Source: Azospirillum sp. TSO22-1 (lineage in GTDB: Bacteria > Pseudomonadota > Alphaproteobacteria > Azospirillales > Azospirillaceae). Taken from it: a stretch of 33,152 nucleotides of DNA. The position numbers and the translations under genes are program-made. This document shows, piece by piece, positions 27,201-33,152 of the stretch (positions are counted from its first letter, which is position 1; the number at the start of each line of letters is the position of its first letter). The stretch lies in contig NZ_LGQZ01000135.1 of assembly GCF_003116015.1 (NCBI RefSeq), forward strand, positions 1-33,152. The letters run 5' to 3'. The notes below the pieces were generated by a model. That model was not told the origin of the DNA and searched no databases. It saw only the letters and a list, made by a program, of their open reading frames with translations.

Positions 27201-28499
27201 CTCGCGTCCGCTCTGCCGGACATCACGGTGGACGACCCGGAGGACGGGATCGTGCGGGTCGACGTGTGGTCCTCGAACGGCTTCATCGACGGTCTGGGCG
27301 ACCGCACGTCGCCGTACTGGAACGCCTATCAGCTGACGGGCACGGAAGCCGAGGTCAACGCGCAGCTCGCCGCCGCCACCTACACGGCGTACTCAGAGGG
27401 GGCGGCGTCCATCTGGGTGTCCGTGTCGGACGCCGGCGGTCGTCAGAGCACGGCGGAGCTCCACGTGACGGCCCTGGACGAAGCGCCGGTCATCGGTGGA
27501 TTGCCCACCGGACCCCTGTCGCCGTCGGTGGGGCGGGCGTTCGCGTTGCCGGACATCACGGTGGACAATCCTGAGGACGGCATCGTCAGCGTCACGGTGT
27601 CGACCCGGAGCGGCGCCATCGAAGGCCTGGGCGCCAGCACGACGCCGTACTCGAACTTCTATCAGGTGACGGGCACGGAAGCCGAGGTCAACGCACAGCT
27701 CGCCGCCGCCACCTACTGGGCGTACGCCGAGGGGCCCGGATTCATCACCATCCTCGCCGAGGACGGCACCGGCCACAGCAGCTCGGTGTCCATCGACCTG
27801 ACGGGCGTCGACCGGAGCCCGACGATCAGCGGCGTGCCGTACAGCCTCGTGGAGGCCTCGCCCGGACAGGCGATCACGCTGTCCGGCATCACTGTGGACG
27901 ACCCGCTGGACGAAACCCTGACGCTGACGCTGACCGCCCGCGCGGGCATGGTCGGCGGCCTGTCGTGCGACGTGACGACGCCCCAGCCCCTGACCTGGCA
28001 GTACCAGATCACCGGCACCGAGGCGGAGATCAACGCGCAGCTCGCCAACGCCACCTATGTGGCGATGAACGAGGGAGCGGCGGATATCGACATGGCGCTG
28101 ACCGCGCCGGGCGGGCAGGCCGGCTCGTGGGAGCGGATCATGCTCGCCGGGACGTTGCCGGGCATCGATATCGACGAGACGCTGGTCGGCACCGACGGCA
28201 ACGACCTGCTGTCGGGCGGTGGCGGCAACGACACTCTGTTCGGCGGTCTGGGCAACGACCAGCTGCTCGGCGGAACCGGGGCGGACCTCTTCGATCTGAG
28301 GGGCGAGTCGGGCCACGACTGCCTCGCTTACTTCAACCCGGACGAGGGGGACCGGATCCTGCTGTCGGCGGGCACGACCTACACGATCGAAAGCACGCCG
28401 GTGGACGACGCCCTGATCCGCTTCTCCGGCACCAGCGACCTGATCCTCACAGGCTGCCGCCCGAACGAGGTGTCGTCGTCCTGGTTCCTGGCGGCGTAA
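24201..28499 (+). CDS. Large tandem-repeat RTX protein, adhesin-like, probably secreted by type I secretion
   Basis: This 1432-aa protein has a polar N-terminal region (1-77), eleven tandem Ig/cadherin-like beta-sandwich repeats (about 78-1320, 111-117 aa each), and a C-terminal RTX part: GGGGNDTLF, GGLGNDQLL and GGTGADLFD nonapeptides (about 1338-1366), then a tail ending in hydrophobic WFLAA. No Sec signal is seen; RTX plus this tail is the usual type I secretion pattern. Each repeat has P-x-I-x-GLP, ITVDDPEDG, NG-x-I-x-GL and LTGTEAEINAQLAAATYT segments, the last known from large bacterial surface adhesins. It is probably a cell-surface or biofilm protein. The ATG at 24201 has GGGGAG at proper spacing; a TTG at 24108 is less likely. 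A type I secretion system is not in this window. Confidence 0.88.
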   Translation: MVAQKAGGVPAASSSKHEHTASDGPDPRTSGGGGDVTTVTHPTDPVTGANGWHGHNPRRQGFGAGDDQSGDDDVPAVNAAPTIGGLPAEGLTVVAGQAVALPGITVDDPEDGILTASVSVSNGVINGLPADPTWPGVSGHYTLTGTEAEINAQLAAATFTGTAGGAGQISVYVSDGLAGASETVEVTVTNEAPVLSGVPAGYVTVRAGVASALPDITVDDPEDGPLTLRLSATGGSLGGLSLTPEVVNGLAVYTMTGTEQEINATLADLTYTADGESWGTVDMEVTDQGGAVTMANYATYAFNQGPAFDGVPTETQSVRTGVPVALPAFTVDDPEDGQLTVRLTTNGGTIQGLPATTADYPWQRSYQLTGTEAEINAQLAAATYTADGVGWSSIDISAQDDHGWTSYASIGVDATNEAPTIGGMPTGVLYASVGQATPLPGITVDDPEDGSLTVRLSVSNGALGGLSVDPMVEGGTRVYTLTGTEAEINADLADLTYSPDNEWGGSFELSVQDAGGGFSYAYTPTQGTDYAPVIGGLPEGGAVTVPMGRETALPDITVDDPENGIVTVRLSTYNNSINGLPLDPASQDGLSVYVLTGTAADVNAQLAAATYTPTVEGWHNIDVWAEDSTGHGSAASFTMRVTDDPPIINGWPEGPLTVTYGTVTALPGITVDEPEDSILTIRLATSSGIIEGLPRAPDAGPNDLYYELTGTEAEINAALAAATYRATREGPDSIFVQTFDGTNIPTQGSIEVNVVNGAPTISGVPEGMLEMPVGKATALPAITVDDPDGNVLSVRVSVMNGFITGLPQDPNVPPDSPYYLLTGTADEINALLAAATYTAGYEGQGFLGIVATDGAAYSNSFDIPIMGTNHAPVIGGLPEGPLSLRSGVATALPAITVDDPEDGIVTVHLYASNGTVEGLPYPDWAGPASGVYEVTGTEQEINAQLAAATFTAYQEGAGYISVQAWDQGSHLSDARIDFTVVNETPVIGGVPAEATLVRAGLASALPDITVDDPEDGIVRVDVWSSNGFIDGLGDRTSPYWNAYQLTGTEAEVNAQLAAATYTAYSEGAASIWVSVSDAGGRQSTAELHVTALDEAPVIGGLPTGPLSPSVGRAFALPDITVDNPEDGIVSVTVSTRSGAIEGLGASTTPYSNFYQVTGTEAEVNAQLAAATYWAYAEGPGFITILAEDGTGHSSSVSIDLTGVDRSPTISGVPYSLVEASPGQAITLSGITVDDPLDETLTLTLTARAGMVGGLSCDVTTPQPLTWQYQITGTEAEINAQLANATYVAMNEGAADIDMALTAPGGQAGSWERIMLAGTLPGIDIDETLVGTDGNDLLSGGGGNDTLFGGLGNDQLLGGTGADLFDLRGESGHDCLAYFNPDEGDRILLSAGTTYTIESTPVDDALIRFSGTSDLILTGCRPNEVSSSWFLAA
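24432..28160 (+). repeat. Eleven tandem repeats of about 339 bp inside the RTX gene
   Basis: Unit starts (first codon of the N/D-x-x-P segment) are 24432, 24768, 25107, 25446, 25785, 26127, 26466, 26805, 27144, 27477 and 27810; the array ends near 28160. Unit lengths are 336, 339, 339, 339, 342, 339, 339, 339, 333, 333 and 351 bp. The encoded segment TGTEAEINAQLAAATYT is nearly constant while loops vary. Repeats 7 and 11 have altered DDPEDG motifs (DDPDGN and DDPLDE). Confidence 0.88.
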
Positions 28500-28523
28500 G
28501 GGGGCGTCCAAGGGGAAACGCAG

Positions 28524-28554
28524 CGGCGCGCCGGGTCAGCCCGGCGCGCCGTTT
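28524..28554 (+). terminator. GC-rich terminator after the RTX gene
   Basis: A 12-bp perfect stem CGGCGCGCCGGG / CCCGGCGCGCCG (28524-28535 and 28540-28551) with a TCAG loop is followed by TTTGCC. It lies 25 bp after the stop codon at 28499 and 40 bp before the end of convergent rppH, so it may serve both. Confidence 0.75.
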
Positions 28555-28593
28555 GCCGTTACGGCACCCTGGCGACGATGTGCCGGCGGTTGC

Positions 28594-29088
28594 CTACGCC
28601 GCCCGCAGCCGGTCGATGACCGGCTTGAACTCCGCCAGCACCGCCTCGTAGACCGGCTTCTTGAACGGCACGATCAGCGCCGTGAGGTCGGCGGCGTCCA
28701 CCCACGTCCAGGCGTCGAACTCCGGGTGTTCGGTGGCGAGGTCGATGTCGGCGTCGCGGCCGGTGAAGCGGGCCGCCACCCACACCTGCTCCTGCCCGCG
28801 CCAGCGGCCCTTCCACACCTTGCCCAGCAGATGGTCGGGCAGGTCGTAGCGCAGCTTCTCCACCGTCTCGGTCAGGATCTCGGCCTTGCCGGTGCCGATC
28901 TCCTCCTTCAGCTCGCGCAGCGCCGCCTCGTGCACCGTCTCGCCCTCGTCGATGCCGCCCTGCGGCATCTGCCAGGCGTCGGCGGTGTCGCGGCGGCGGG
29001 CGACGAAGACCTGGCCGCGGCCGTTCAGCAGCATGATGCCGACGCACGGGCGGTAGGGCAGGGACGCGCGGTCCGGCTTCTTGCTCAT
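28594..29088 (-). CDS. rppH: RNA pyrophosphohydrolase RppH (Nudix hydrolase)
   Basis: This 164-aa protein has the Nudix box G-x5-E-x7-REUxEExG at 44-65 (GGIDEGETVHEAALRELKEE is its start). The N terminus YRPCVGIMLLN and the AWQMPQGGID segment fit RppH, which removes pyrophosphate from the 5' end of mRNA and begins its decay. Length matches the family. Its ATG overlaps the stop of the upstream deacetylase gene by ATGA, showing translational coupling. It is the last gene of the operon gpmI-envC-ctpA-deacetylase-rppH. The stop is 40 bp from the RTX gene's terminator. Confidence 0.93.
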   Translation of the reverse strand: MSKKPDRASLPYRPCVGIMLLNGRGQVFVARRRDTADAWQMPQGGIDEGETVHEAALRELKEEIGTGKAEILTETVEKLRYDLPDHLLGKVWKGRWRGQEQVWVAARFTGRDADIDLATEHPEFDAWTWVDAADLTALIVPFKKPVYEAVLAEFKPVIDRLRAA

Positions 29089-30278
29089 CCGTTCGGACCT
29101 TTCGTCTGGGTGATCAGCGCCGACAGCGGCGCCAGCACGATGCCGCGGTCCTGCAGCCCGGTGGCCCAGATCGACAGGCGCTCGACCGTGCTGGGGTAGG
29201 GGAAGCCGATGCCGACGGCGGAGCCCTGCTGCTTGGCCACCGTCTCCAGCTCGCGCAGCTGGTCGTCGATGGCGTTGCGGGCGAGGTCGCGGTCGATGAC
29301 CCGGTCGGCGGATGCCCGCGGCACGCCGGCCTTTTCGGCCGCCGCCGCGCCCTGGCTCTTCGGCGTCAGGCGCGGGTCGAGGAACAGCAGGCCGCGCGCC
29401 TTCAGGTCGTCCATCACCGGCTTCAGCGCGTCGGCGTTGCCGACGAACTTGCTGCCGGTCGTGGTGGTGATGCCGGTGTAGCCCATGACCTTGCTCATCG
29501 ACCAGTGCAGCCGCTCGACGTTGCGGTCGGACGGCAGCGTGGTCAGCAGCGCGTTCGGGCCAGGGTCGTCACGCGGGAAGCCGAGGGGCTCCATCGGCAC
29601 CGACAGCATCACCTCGTGCCCCTTGGTGCGCGCCTGCTCGACCCAGGAATCGAGCCGTTCGGCGTAGGGCAGGAAGGCCAGCGTCACGCCGACCGGCAGC
29701 TTCTGCAGCGCGGCGCCGGTGGTGACGCCGGACAGCCCCATGTCGGAAACGACGATGGCGATGCGCGGGCGCTTGTCGGTCGCCGGGAAGGGACGGGCGT
29801 AGACCTGCCAGGGCCGGCGGCCGTCCTCGGCGACGCGCGGCAGCGGGCCGGTCTTGGTCTCCTCGACCAGACCGGCGGCCGGGGCGGGGGTGAGGGTGAC
29901 GAACGCCTCCTGCGGCGCCGGAGCAACCGGGGTGGGCGGCGGCGGCGGCGTGGGGGCCGCGGCCTGGGTCGGCGCCGGGGGCTTGGCCGGCTGCGGCGGG
30001 GCGGCGCCCTTGACGGCGACGGTGACCTGCGGCAGCCCGGCGTCGCGGGCCTGCACCGTCTCCTCCCCCTTCATCATCAGCCAGCCGCCGACGCCGGCCA
30101 GCGCCACCGCAAGCCCCCCGAAGGCGGCGAGCAGCGGCAGGGGAAGCGGCTTGCGCGGCTCGCGCTCGCGGTAGCGCCAGCGCTTGACGGCGTGGAGGTT
30201 CCGGAAACGCTCGCCGCCGCGCCGGATGGCGCCCAGCGGATCGAACTTCAGGCGGCCCAGCATGGCGGCGGCGTTCAC
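29085..30278 (-). CDS. Divergent polysaccharide deacetylase family protein (YibQ-like)
   Basis: The 397-aa product has a cytoplasmic basic head (1-45), one membrane helix (about 47-68), a long Pro-rich periplasmic linker (about 85-150) and a C-terminal divergent polysaccharide deacetylase domain (about 165-395; segments RIAIVVSDMGLSG, EVMLSVPMEPLGFPRDDPGPN, GLLFLDPRLT). Members of the family sit beside envC in many proteobacteria, which fits here, and may act on peptidoglycan or other envelope glycans; the activity is not established. Its stop overlaps the rppH start (ATGA), and it begins 15 bp after the ctpA stop. Confidence 0.88.
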   Translation of the reverse strand: MNAAAMLGRLKFDPLGAIRRGGERFRNLHAVKRWRYREREPRKPLPLPLLAAFGGLAVALAGVGGWLMMKGEETVQARDAGLPQVTVAVKGAAPPQPAKPPAPTQAAAPTPPPPPTPVAPAPQEAFVTLTPAPAAGLVEETKTGPLPRVAEDGRRPWQVYARPFPATDKRPRIAIVVSDMGLSGVTTGAALQKLPVGVTLAFLPYAERLDSWVEQARTKGHEVMLSVPMEPLGFPRDDPGPNALLTTLPSDRNVERLHWSMSKVMGYTGITTTTGSKFVGNADALKPVMDDLKARGLLFLDPRLTPKSQGAAAAEKAGVPRASADRVIDRDLARNAIDDQLRELETVAKQQGSAVGIGFPYPSTVERLSIWATGLQDRGIVLAPLSALITQTKGPNG

Positions 30279-30293
30279 GGACGTCCTCTGCGG

Positions 30294-31691
30294 TCAGTGC
30301 GCGGCGCGCGCCTGGAACAGCGCCACCCCGCGCAGCAGGTCGAGCGCACGCGACAGCTGGTAGTCGAACGGCGGCTTGTTGTCGTTCGACGCCTCGCCGG
30401 GCTCGACCGGCGGCGCGCCCGGCGTGGCGCCCGGGGCCGGGGTCGGCGGGGCCGGCGGCGCGTTGGACGCACCCGGCGCTGGGGTCGGACCCGAACCCGG
30501 AGGCGTGGCCGGCTTCGGCTTGTTGGCGGCGTCGTTGTTGCGCAGCGAGTGGCGCAGGTCGGCCTCGCGGCGGCGCTGGCCCTGGCTGTCCAACTCCTCC
30601 AGGCGGGCCGGCTTCACCTCGATGTCCGGGGTGATGCCGAGCTGCTGGATCGAGCGGCCCGACGGGGTGTAGTAGCGCGCCGTGGTCAGGCGCATGGCGC
30701 CGTGGCCGGGCAGCGGGATGATGGTCTGCACCGAGCCCTTGCCGAACGACTGCGTGCCGAGGATGACGGCGCGCTTGTGGTCCTGCAGCGCGCCGGCGAC
30801 GATCTCCGACGCCGAGGCGGAGCCGCCGTTGACCAGCACGATCAACGGCAGGCCCTTGGCCATGTCGCCGGGCTTGGCGTTGTAGCGGGTGCCCTCCTCG
30901 GCCTTGCGGCCGCGGGTGGAGACGATCTCGCCCTTTTCGAGGAAGGTGTCGGACACCGACACCGCCTGGTCGAGCAGGCCGCCCGGGTTGTTGCGCAGGT
31001 CGAGCACGTAGCCCTTCAGCTTGTCGCCGGCCTGCTGCTGGAGCCCGGTGATCGCCTTCTCCAGGCCGGTCTGCGTCTGCTCGTTGAAGCTGGTGATGCG
31101 GATGTAGCCGACGTCGCCTTCCAGGCGCGAGCGCACCGACTGCACCTTGATGACGGCGCGGGTGATCGACACCTCGAACGGTTCGCCGGTCTCGCCGCGG
31201 CGGATGGTGACCTTGATGTCGGAGCCGACGGGGCCGCGCATCTTCTCCACCGCCTCGTTCAGCGCCAGGCCCACCACCGCCTCGCCGTTCAGGTGGGTGA
31301 TGTAGTCGCCCGGCTGCAGGCCGGCGCGGAAGGCCGGCGTCTCGTCGATGGGGGACACGACCTTGATCAGGCCGTTCTCCATGGTCACTTCGATGCCCAG
31401 CCCGCCGAACTCGCCGCGGGTCTGCACCTGCATGTCCTGGAAGCTCTTCTTGTTGAGGTAGCTGGAGTGCGGGTCCAGCGACGTCAGCATGCCGTTGATG
31501 GCGTTCTCGATCAGCTGCTCGTCGCTGGCCTTCTCCACGTATTCGGCGCGGACGCGCTCGAACACGTCGCCGAAGAGGTTGAGCTGGCGGTACGTCTCGG
31601 ATGTGTTGGTGTCGGCGGCGGTGAGGCGGCCGATGCCGGCCCCTACGAACACCATGGCCGCGGCGAAAGCGGCGCGCTTCATCATTCGCAT
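30294..31691 (-). CDS. ctpA: C-terminal processing peptidase, S41 family (CtpA)
   Basis: This 465-aa protease has a short signal or anchor (MMKRAAFAAAMVFVGAGIGRLTA), a PDZ domain (about 95-180; GGLGIEVTMENGL) and the S41 catalytic domain: the nucleophile Ser lies in GGSASASE (289-296), and the general-base Lys is K318 in SFGKGSVQ. It should cut C-terminal tails of periplasmic proteins such as peptidoglycan hydrolases, with EnvC-type activators encoded next door. The C-terminal tail (about 385-445) is Pro/Gly/Ala-rich and probably disordered. The start at 31691 follows the envC stop directly, with AAGG five bases upstream (inside the end of envC). ATG 31685 is an alternative. Confidence 0.93.
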   Translation of the reverse strand: MRMMKRAAFAAAMVFVGAGIGRLTAADTNTSETYRQLNLFGDVFERVRAEYVEKASDEQLIENAINGMLTSLDPHSSYLNKKSFQDMQVQTRGEFGGLGIEVTMENGLIKVVSPIDETPAFRAGLQPGDYITHLNGEAVVGLALNEAVEKMRGPVGSDIKVTIRRGETGEPFEVSITRAVIKVQSVRSRLEGDVGYIRITSFNEQTQTGLEKAITGLQQQAGDKLKGYVLDLRNNPGGLLDQAVSVSDTFLEKGEIVSTRGRKAEEGTRYNAKPGDMAKGLPLIVLVNGGSASASEIVAGALQDHKRAVILGTQSFGKGSVQTIIPLPGHGAMRLTTARYYTPSGRSIQQLGITPDIEVKPARLEELDSQGQRRREADLRHSLRNNDAANKPKPATPPGSGPTPAPGASNAPPAPPTPAPGATPGAPPVEPGEASNDNKPPFDYQLSRALDLLRGVALFQARAAH

Positions 31692-33023
31692 CTAGCCTTG
31701 TCCTTTCCCCTCCGGCGCGCTGAACCCGCGTTCCGGGTTAATCGGCTGACCGTGTCGTCTCAGCTCGAAGTAAAGATCCGGTGTGCCGTCGGCGGGGGAC
31801 GGCATGAGACCGACCGGTTCTCCGGTGGAGACATGCTTGCCGACGGACGTGTCGATCCGTCCCAAACCAGCAATCAGACTATGATATCCATTGCTGTGTT
31901 CTACGATCAAGATTTGCCCGTATCCGCGAAAAGGCCCGGCGAACATCACGCTTCCGGCATAGGGCGCGAGGATGGGCGTACCGGCCCTGGCCGAAATGGT
32001 GACGCCGCGGCTGGTGCCGCCGAAGCGGTCCTGCTCGCCGTAGCGCGCGATGACCGTGCCGCCGGCCGGCAGCCGCAGCCCGCCGTTCAGGATCGGCAGG
32101 TCGGGCGGGCGCTGCACGGCGACCACCTCGGTCCGGGCGGCCTTGGCGGCCTTGCGGTCGGCCTCCTTCTGCTCAGCTGATCTCTGTTCGGCGGCGCGGC
32201 GTTCTTCCTGCAGCCGTCCGGCTTCCAGTCTGGCGGCCGTCTCGATGGTGGCGCGGCGCTCCTGCTCGACCCGCTCCATCAGCTGGCGCAGGTCGCCGGC
32301 CTGGCTGGCCAGCCGCGCCATGTGCTGGGCGATGCTCCGGCGCTCCTCGTCGGTCTGGCGTGACAGCGCCTCGCGCCGGGCCACCAGGGCGGCGATCTCG
32401 CCCTCGCGGCTGGTCAGGTTGGCGCGGACGGAGAGCGTGCGGACGCGCTGCCCCTCCAGCCGCTCGCGCACGTCGGCGAGGCGCTGCAAGGCGGCGGCCA
32501 GCGCGTCGGCGCGCTCGCGCAGCGCCGGCACGGTGTCGCGCAGCAGCAGCGCCGAGCGCAGCGTGTCCACCGGCCCGTCCGGCGTGGCCATCACCACCTC
32601 GGGCGGGACGCGCGACAGCCGCTGCAGGGCGGCGAGCAGGCGGGCGATGTTCTGGCGTTCGGCGTCGAGCTTGGCGGCCTGGGCGCGCTCCTCGTCCTCC
32701 AGGGCGGCGAGGGTGCGTTCCAGCTCGCCGAGTTCGCTTTCCTGGGCGCGGGCCTGCTCGGCGAGGCCGACGAGGCGGTTGCGCAGGTCGGCCAGCTCCT
32801 TGCGGATGGCCTCCGACTGGCGTTCCAGGTCGCGCTGGCGCGCCTTGTCGGCCTGGATCTCCTGCTCGACGCGCCTGAGCGTCTGATTGGGCGCCTCGTC
32901 CTGCGCGAACGCGGGCGTGGTGAAGAGAAGAAGCAAAAAAGCCGGGGTCAAGGGGCCTAAAGGCCCCTTGCGGGGGGTAAGGGTGGCGGCGCCCCCCTTG
33001 GTCTTCCTGCCCCCTGTGTTCAT
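31692..33023 (-). CDS. envC: EnvC-like murein hydrolase activator (degenerate LytM/M23)
   Basis: This 443-aa periplasmic protein has an N-terminal signal (basic head, FLLLLFTTPAFA, likely cleavage at AFA-QD), a long coiled coil (about 45-285, with many L/R/E/A heptads) and a C-terminal LytM domain (about 315-430). The expected M23 zinc ligands are missing: GTSRGVTI occurs where H-x-GxD would be, and the HSNGYHS segment is altered. This matches EnvC, which activates amidases rather than cutting peptidoglycan itself. It begins 3 bases after the gpmI stop. A perfect hairpin sits within the signal-peptide coding part (32949-32970). Confidence 0.9.
   Translation of the reverse strand: MNTGGRKTKGGAATLTPRKGPLGPLTPAFLLLLFTTPAFAQDEAPNQTLRRVEQEIQADKARQRDLERQSEAIRKELADLRNRLVGLAEQARAQESELGELERTLAALEDEERAQAAKLDAERQNIARLLAALQRLSRVPPEVVMATPDGPVDTLRSALLLRDTVPALRERADALAAALQRLADVRERLEGQRVRTLSVRANLTSREGEIAALVARREALSRQTDEERRSIAQHMARLASQAGDLRQLMERVEQERRATIETAARLEAGRLQEERRAAEQRSAEQKEADRKAAKAARTEVVAVQRPPDLPILNGGLRLPAGGTVIARYGEQDRFGGTSRGVTISARAGTPILAPYAGSVMFAGPFRGYGQILIVEHSNGYHSLIAGLGRIDTSVGKHVSTGEPVGLMPSPADGTPDLYFELRRHGQPINPERGFSAPEGKGQG
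32949..32970 (-). repeat. Terminator-like hairpin inside the 5' end of envC
   Basis: A 10-bp perfect stem CAAGGGGCCT / AGGCCCCTTG with a 2-base loop lies within the envC signal-peptide codons. On the coding (minus) strand it is followed after about 8 bases by a run of six T (32937-32932 region). This looks like an intrinsic terminator or attenuator placed early in envC, between the gpmI end and the rest of the operon. No effect is known. Confidence 0.5.
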
Positions 33024-33026
33024 CCC

Positions 33027-33152
33027 CTATTCCGCGGCCTCGCGCCGGGCGGCGCGGTCGATGAGGGTGTGGCCGGTCATCTCCGCCGGCTTGGGCAGGC
33101 CCATCAGATCGAGCAGCGTCGGGGCGACGTCGGCCAGACGGCCGCTGTGCAG
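33027..33152 (-). CDS. gpmI: Phosphoglycerate mutase, cofactor-independent (3' end only)
   Basis: The last 41 codons of a gene that enters from beyond the window edge. The C terminus LADVAPTLLDLMGLPKPAEMTGHTLI is characteristic of 2,3-bisphosphoglycerate-independent phosphoglycerate mutase, which interconverts 3- and 2-phosphoglycerate in glycolysis. The stop TAG (33029-33027) is 3 bases before the envC ATG. The gpmI-envC order is also found in enterobacteria (gpmM-envC-yibQ). Confidence 0.9.
   Translation of the reverse strand: MHSGRLADVAPTLLDLMGLPKPAEMTGHTLIDRAARREAAE

Noticed and set aside
24432..28160. Regularly repeated DNA resembling a CRISPR-like array
   Set aside because: The units are 333-351 bp, coding, and have no short repeat/unique-spacer pattern; they are protein tandem repeats.
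29505..32180. 891-codon plus-strand open frame opposite deacetylase, ctpA and envC
   Set aside because: Antisense to three intact, conserved genes; no domain is visible.

Overview
The window is high-GC DNA from an alphaproteobacterium, most likely a Rhodospirillales member close to Azospirillum. This is inferred from several signals seen in the sequence: a LexA box of the alphaproteobacterial form GTTC-N7-GTTC, a full CtrA motif TTAA-N7-TTAAC, a GGAAC-N17-CGTT motif of the EcfG general-stress type, the gene order gpmI-envC-ctpA-polysaccharide deacetylase-rppH, and many c-di-GMP and phosphorelay proteins. It is chromosome-like sequence. I see no rRNA, tRNA, CRISPR array or insertion sequence with a transposase. 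Coding density is high and most intergenic gaps are under 250 bp.

Layout. 1-7.8 kb: a zinc-sensor diguanylate cyclase (DgcZ type), a pirin, a single-domain globin, a 55-aa protein, a DTW-domain tRNA modification enzyme, a membrane HD-GYP protein, a saccharopine-dehydrogenase-like enzyme, a small tyrosine phosphatase and a DUF2165 membrane protein. 7.8-12.7 kb: a two-gene SOS mutagenesis operon, imuB-dnaE2, behind a LexA box; imuA is not adjacent. 12.8-17.4 kb: a lipoprotein, a degenerate HupE/UreJ membrane protein, an orphan TAXI solute-binding protein, an S9 peptidase and a small protein. 17.4-24.1 kb: a NarL-type response regulator, a small CtrA-linked protein, a dCache-PAS histidine kinase, zapE, a group III truncated hemoglobin, an orphan flagellar-rod-like protein and a LuxR-type regulator. 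24.2-28.5 kb: a 1432-aa secreted RTX adhesin-like protein with 11 tandem repeats of about 113 aa. 28.6 kb to the end: a minus-strand envelope operon (gpmI 3' end, envC, ctpA, a divergent polysaccharide deacetylase, rppH) with overlapping or nearly touching reading frames.

The most unusual signal is a family of GC-rich palindromic elements of about 112-119 bp. One copy is intergenic (15044-15162). A second, sharing a 44-nt block with one mismatch, lies in frame inside dnaE2 (8510-8627). A rearranged third copy lies in frame inside imuB (12051-12162). Both genic copies are translated as Pro/Gly-rich inserts of about 40 residues just before helix-hairpin-helix segments. This resembles the in-frame palindromic elements described in Rickettsia, but here it hits two members of one mutasome operon.

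Working together: the window is rich in surface-lifestyle control (diguanylate cyclase, HD-GYP phosphodiesterase, CtrA site, LuxR regulators, RTX adhesin, flagellar rod-like protein), oxygen or NO-related heme proteins (two globins), SOS mutagenesis and cell-wall separation (EnvC, CtpA, ZapE).
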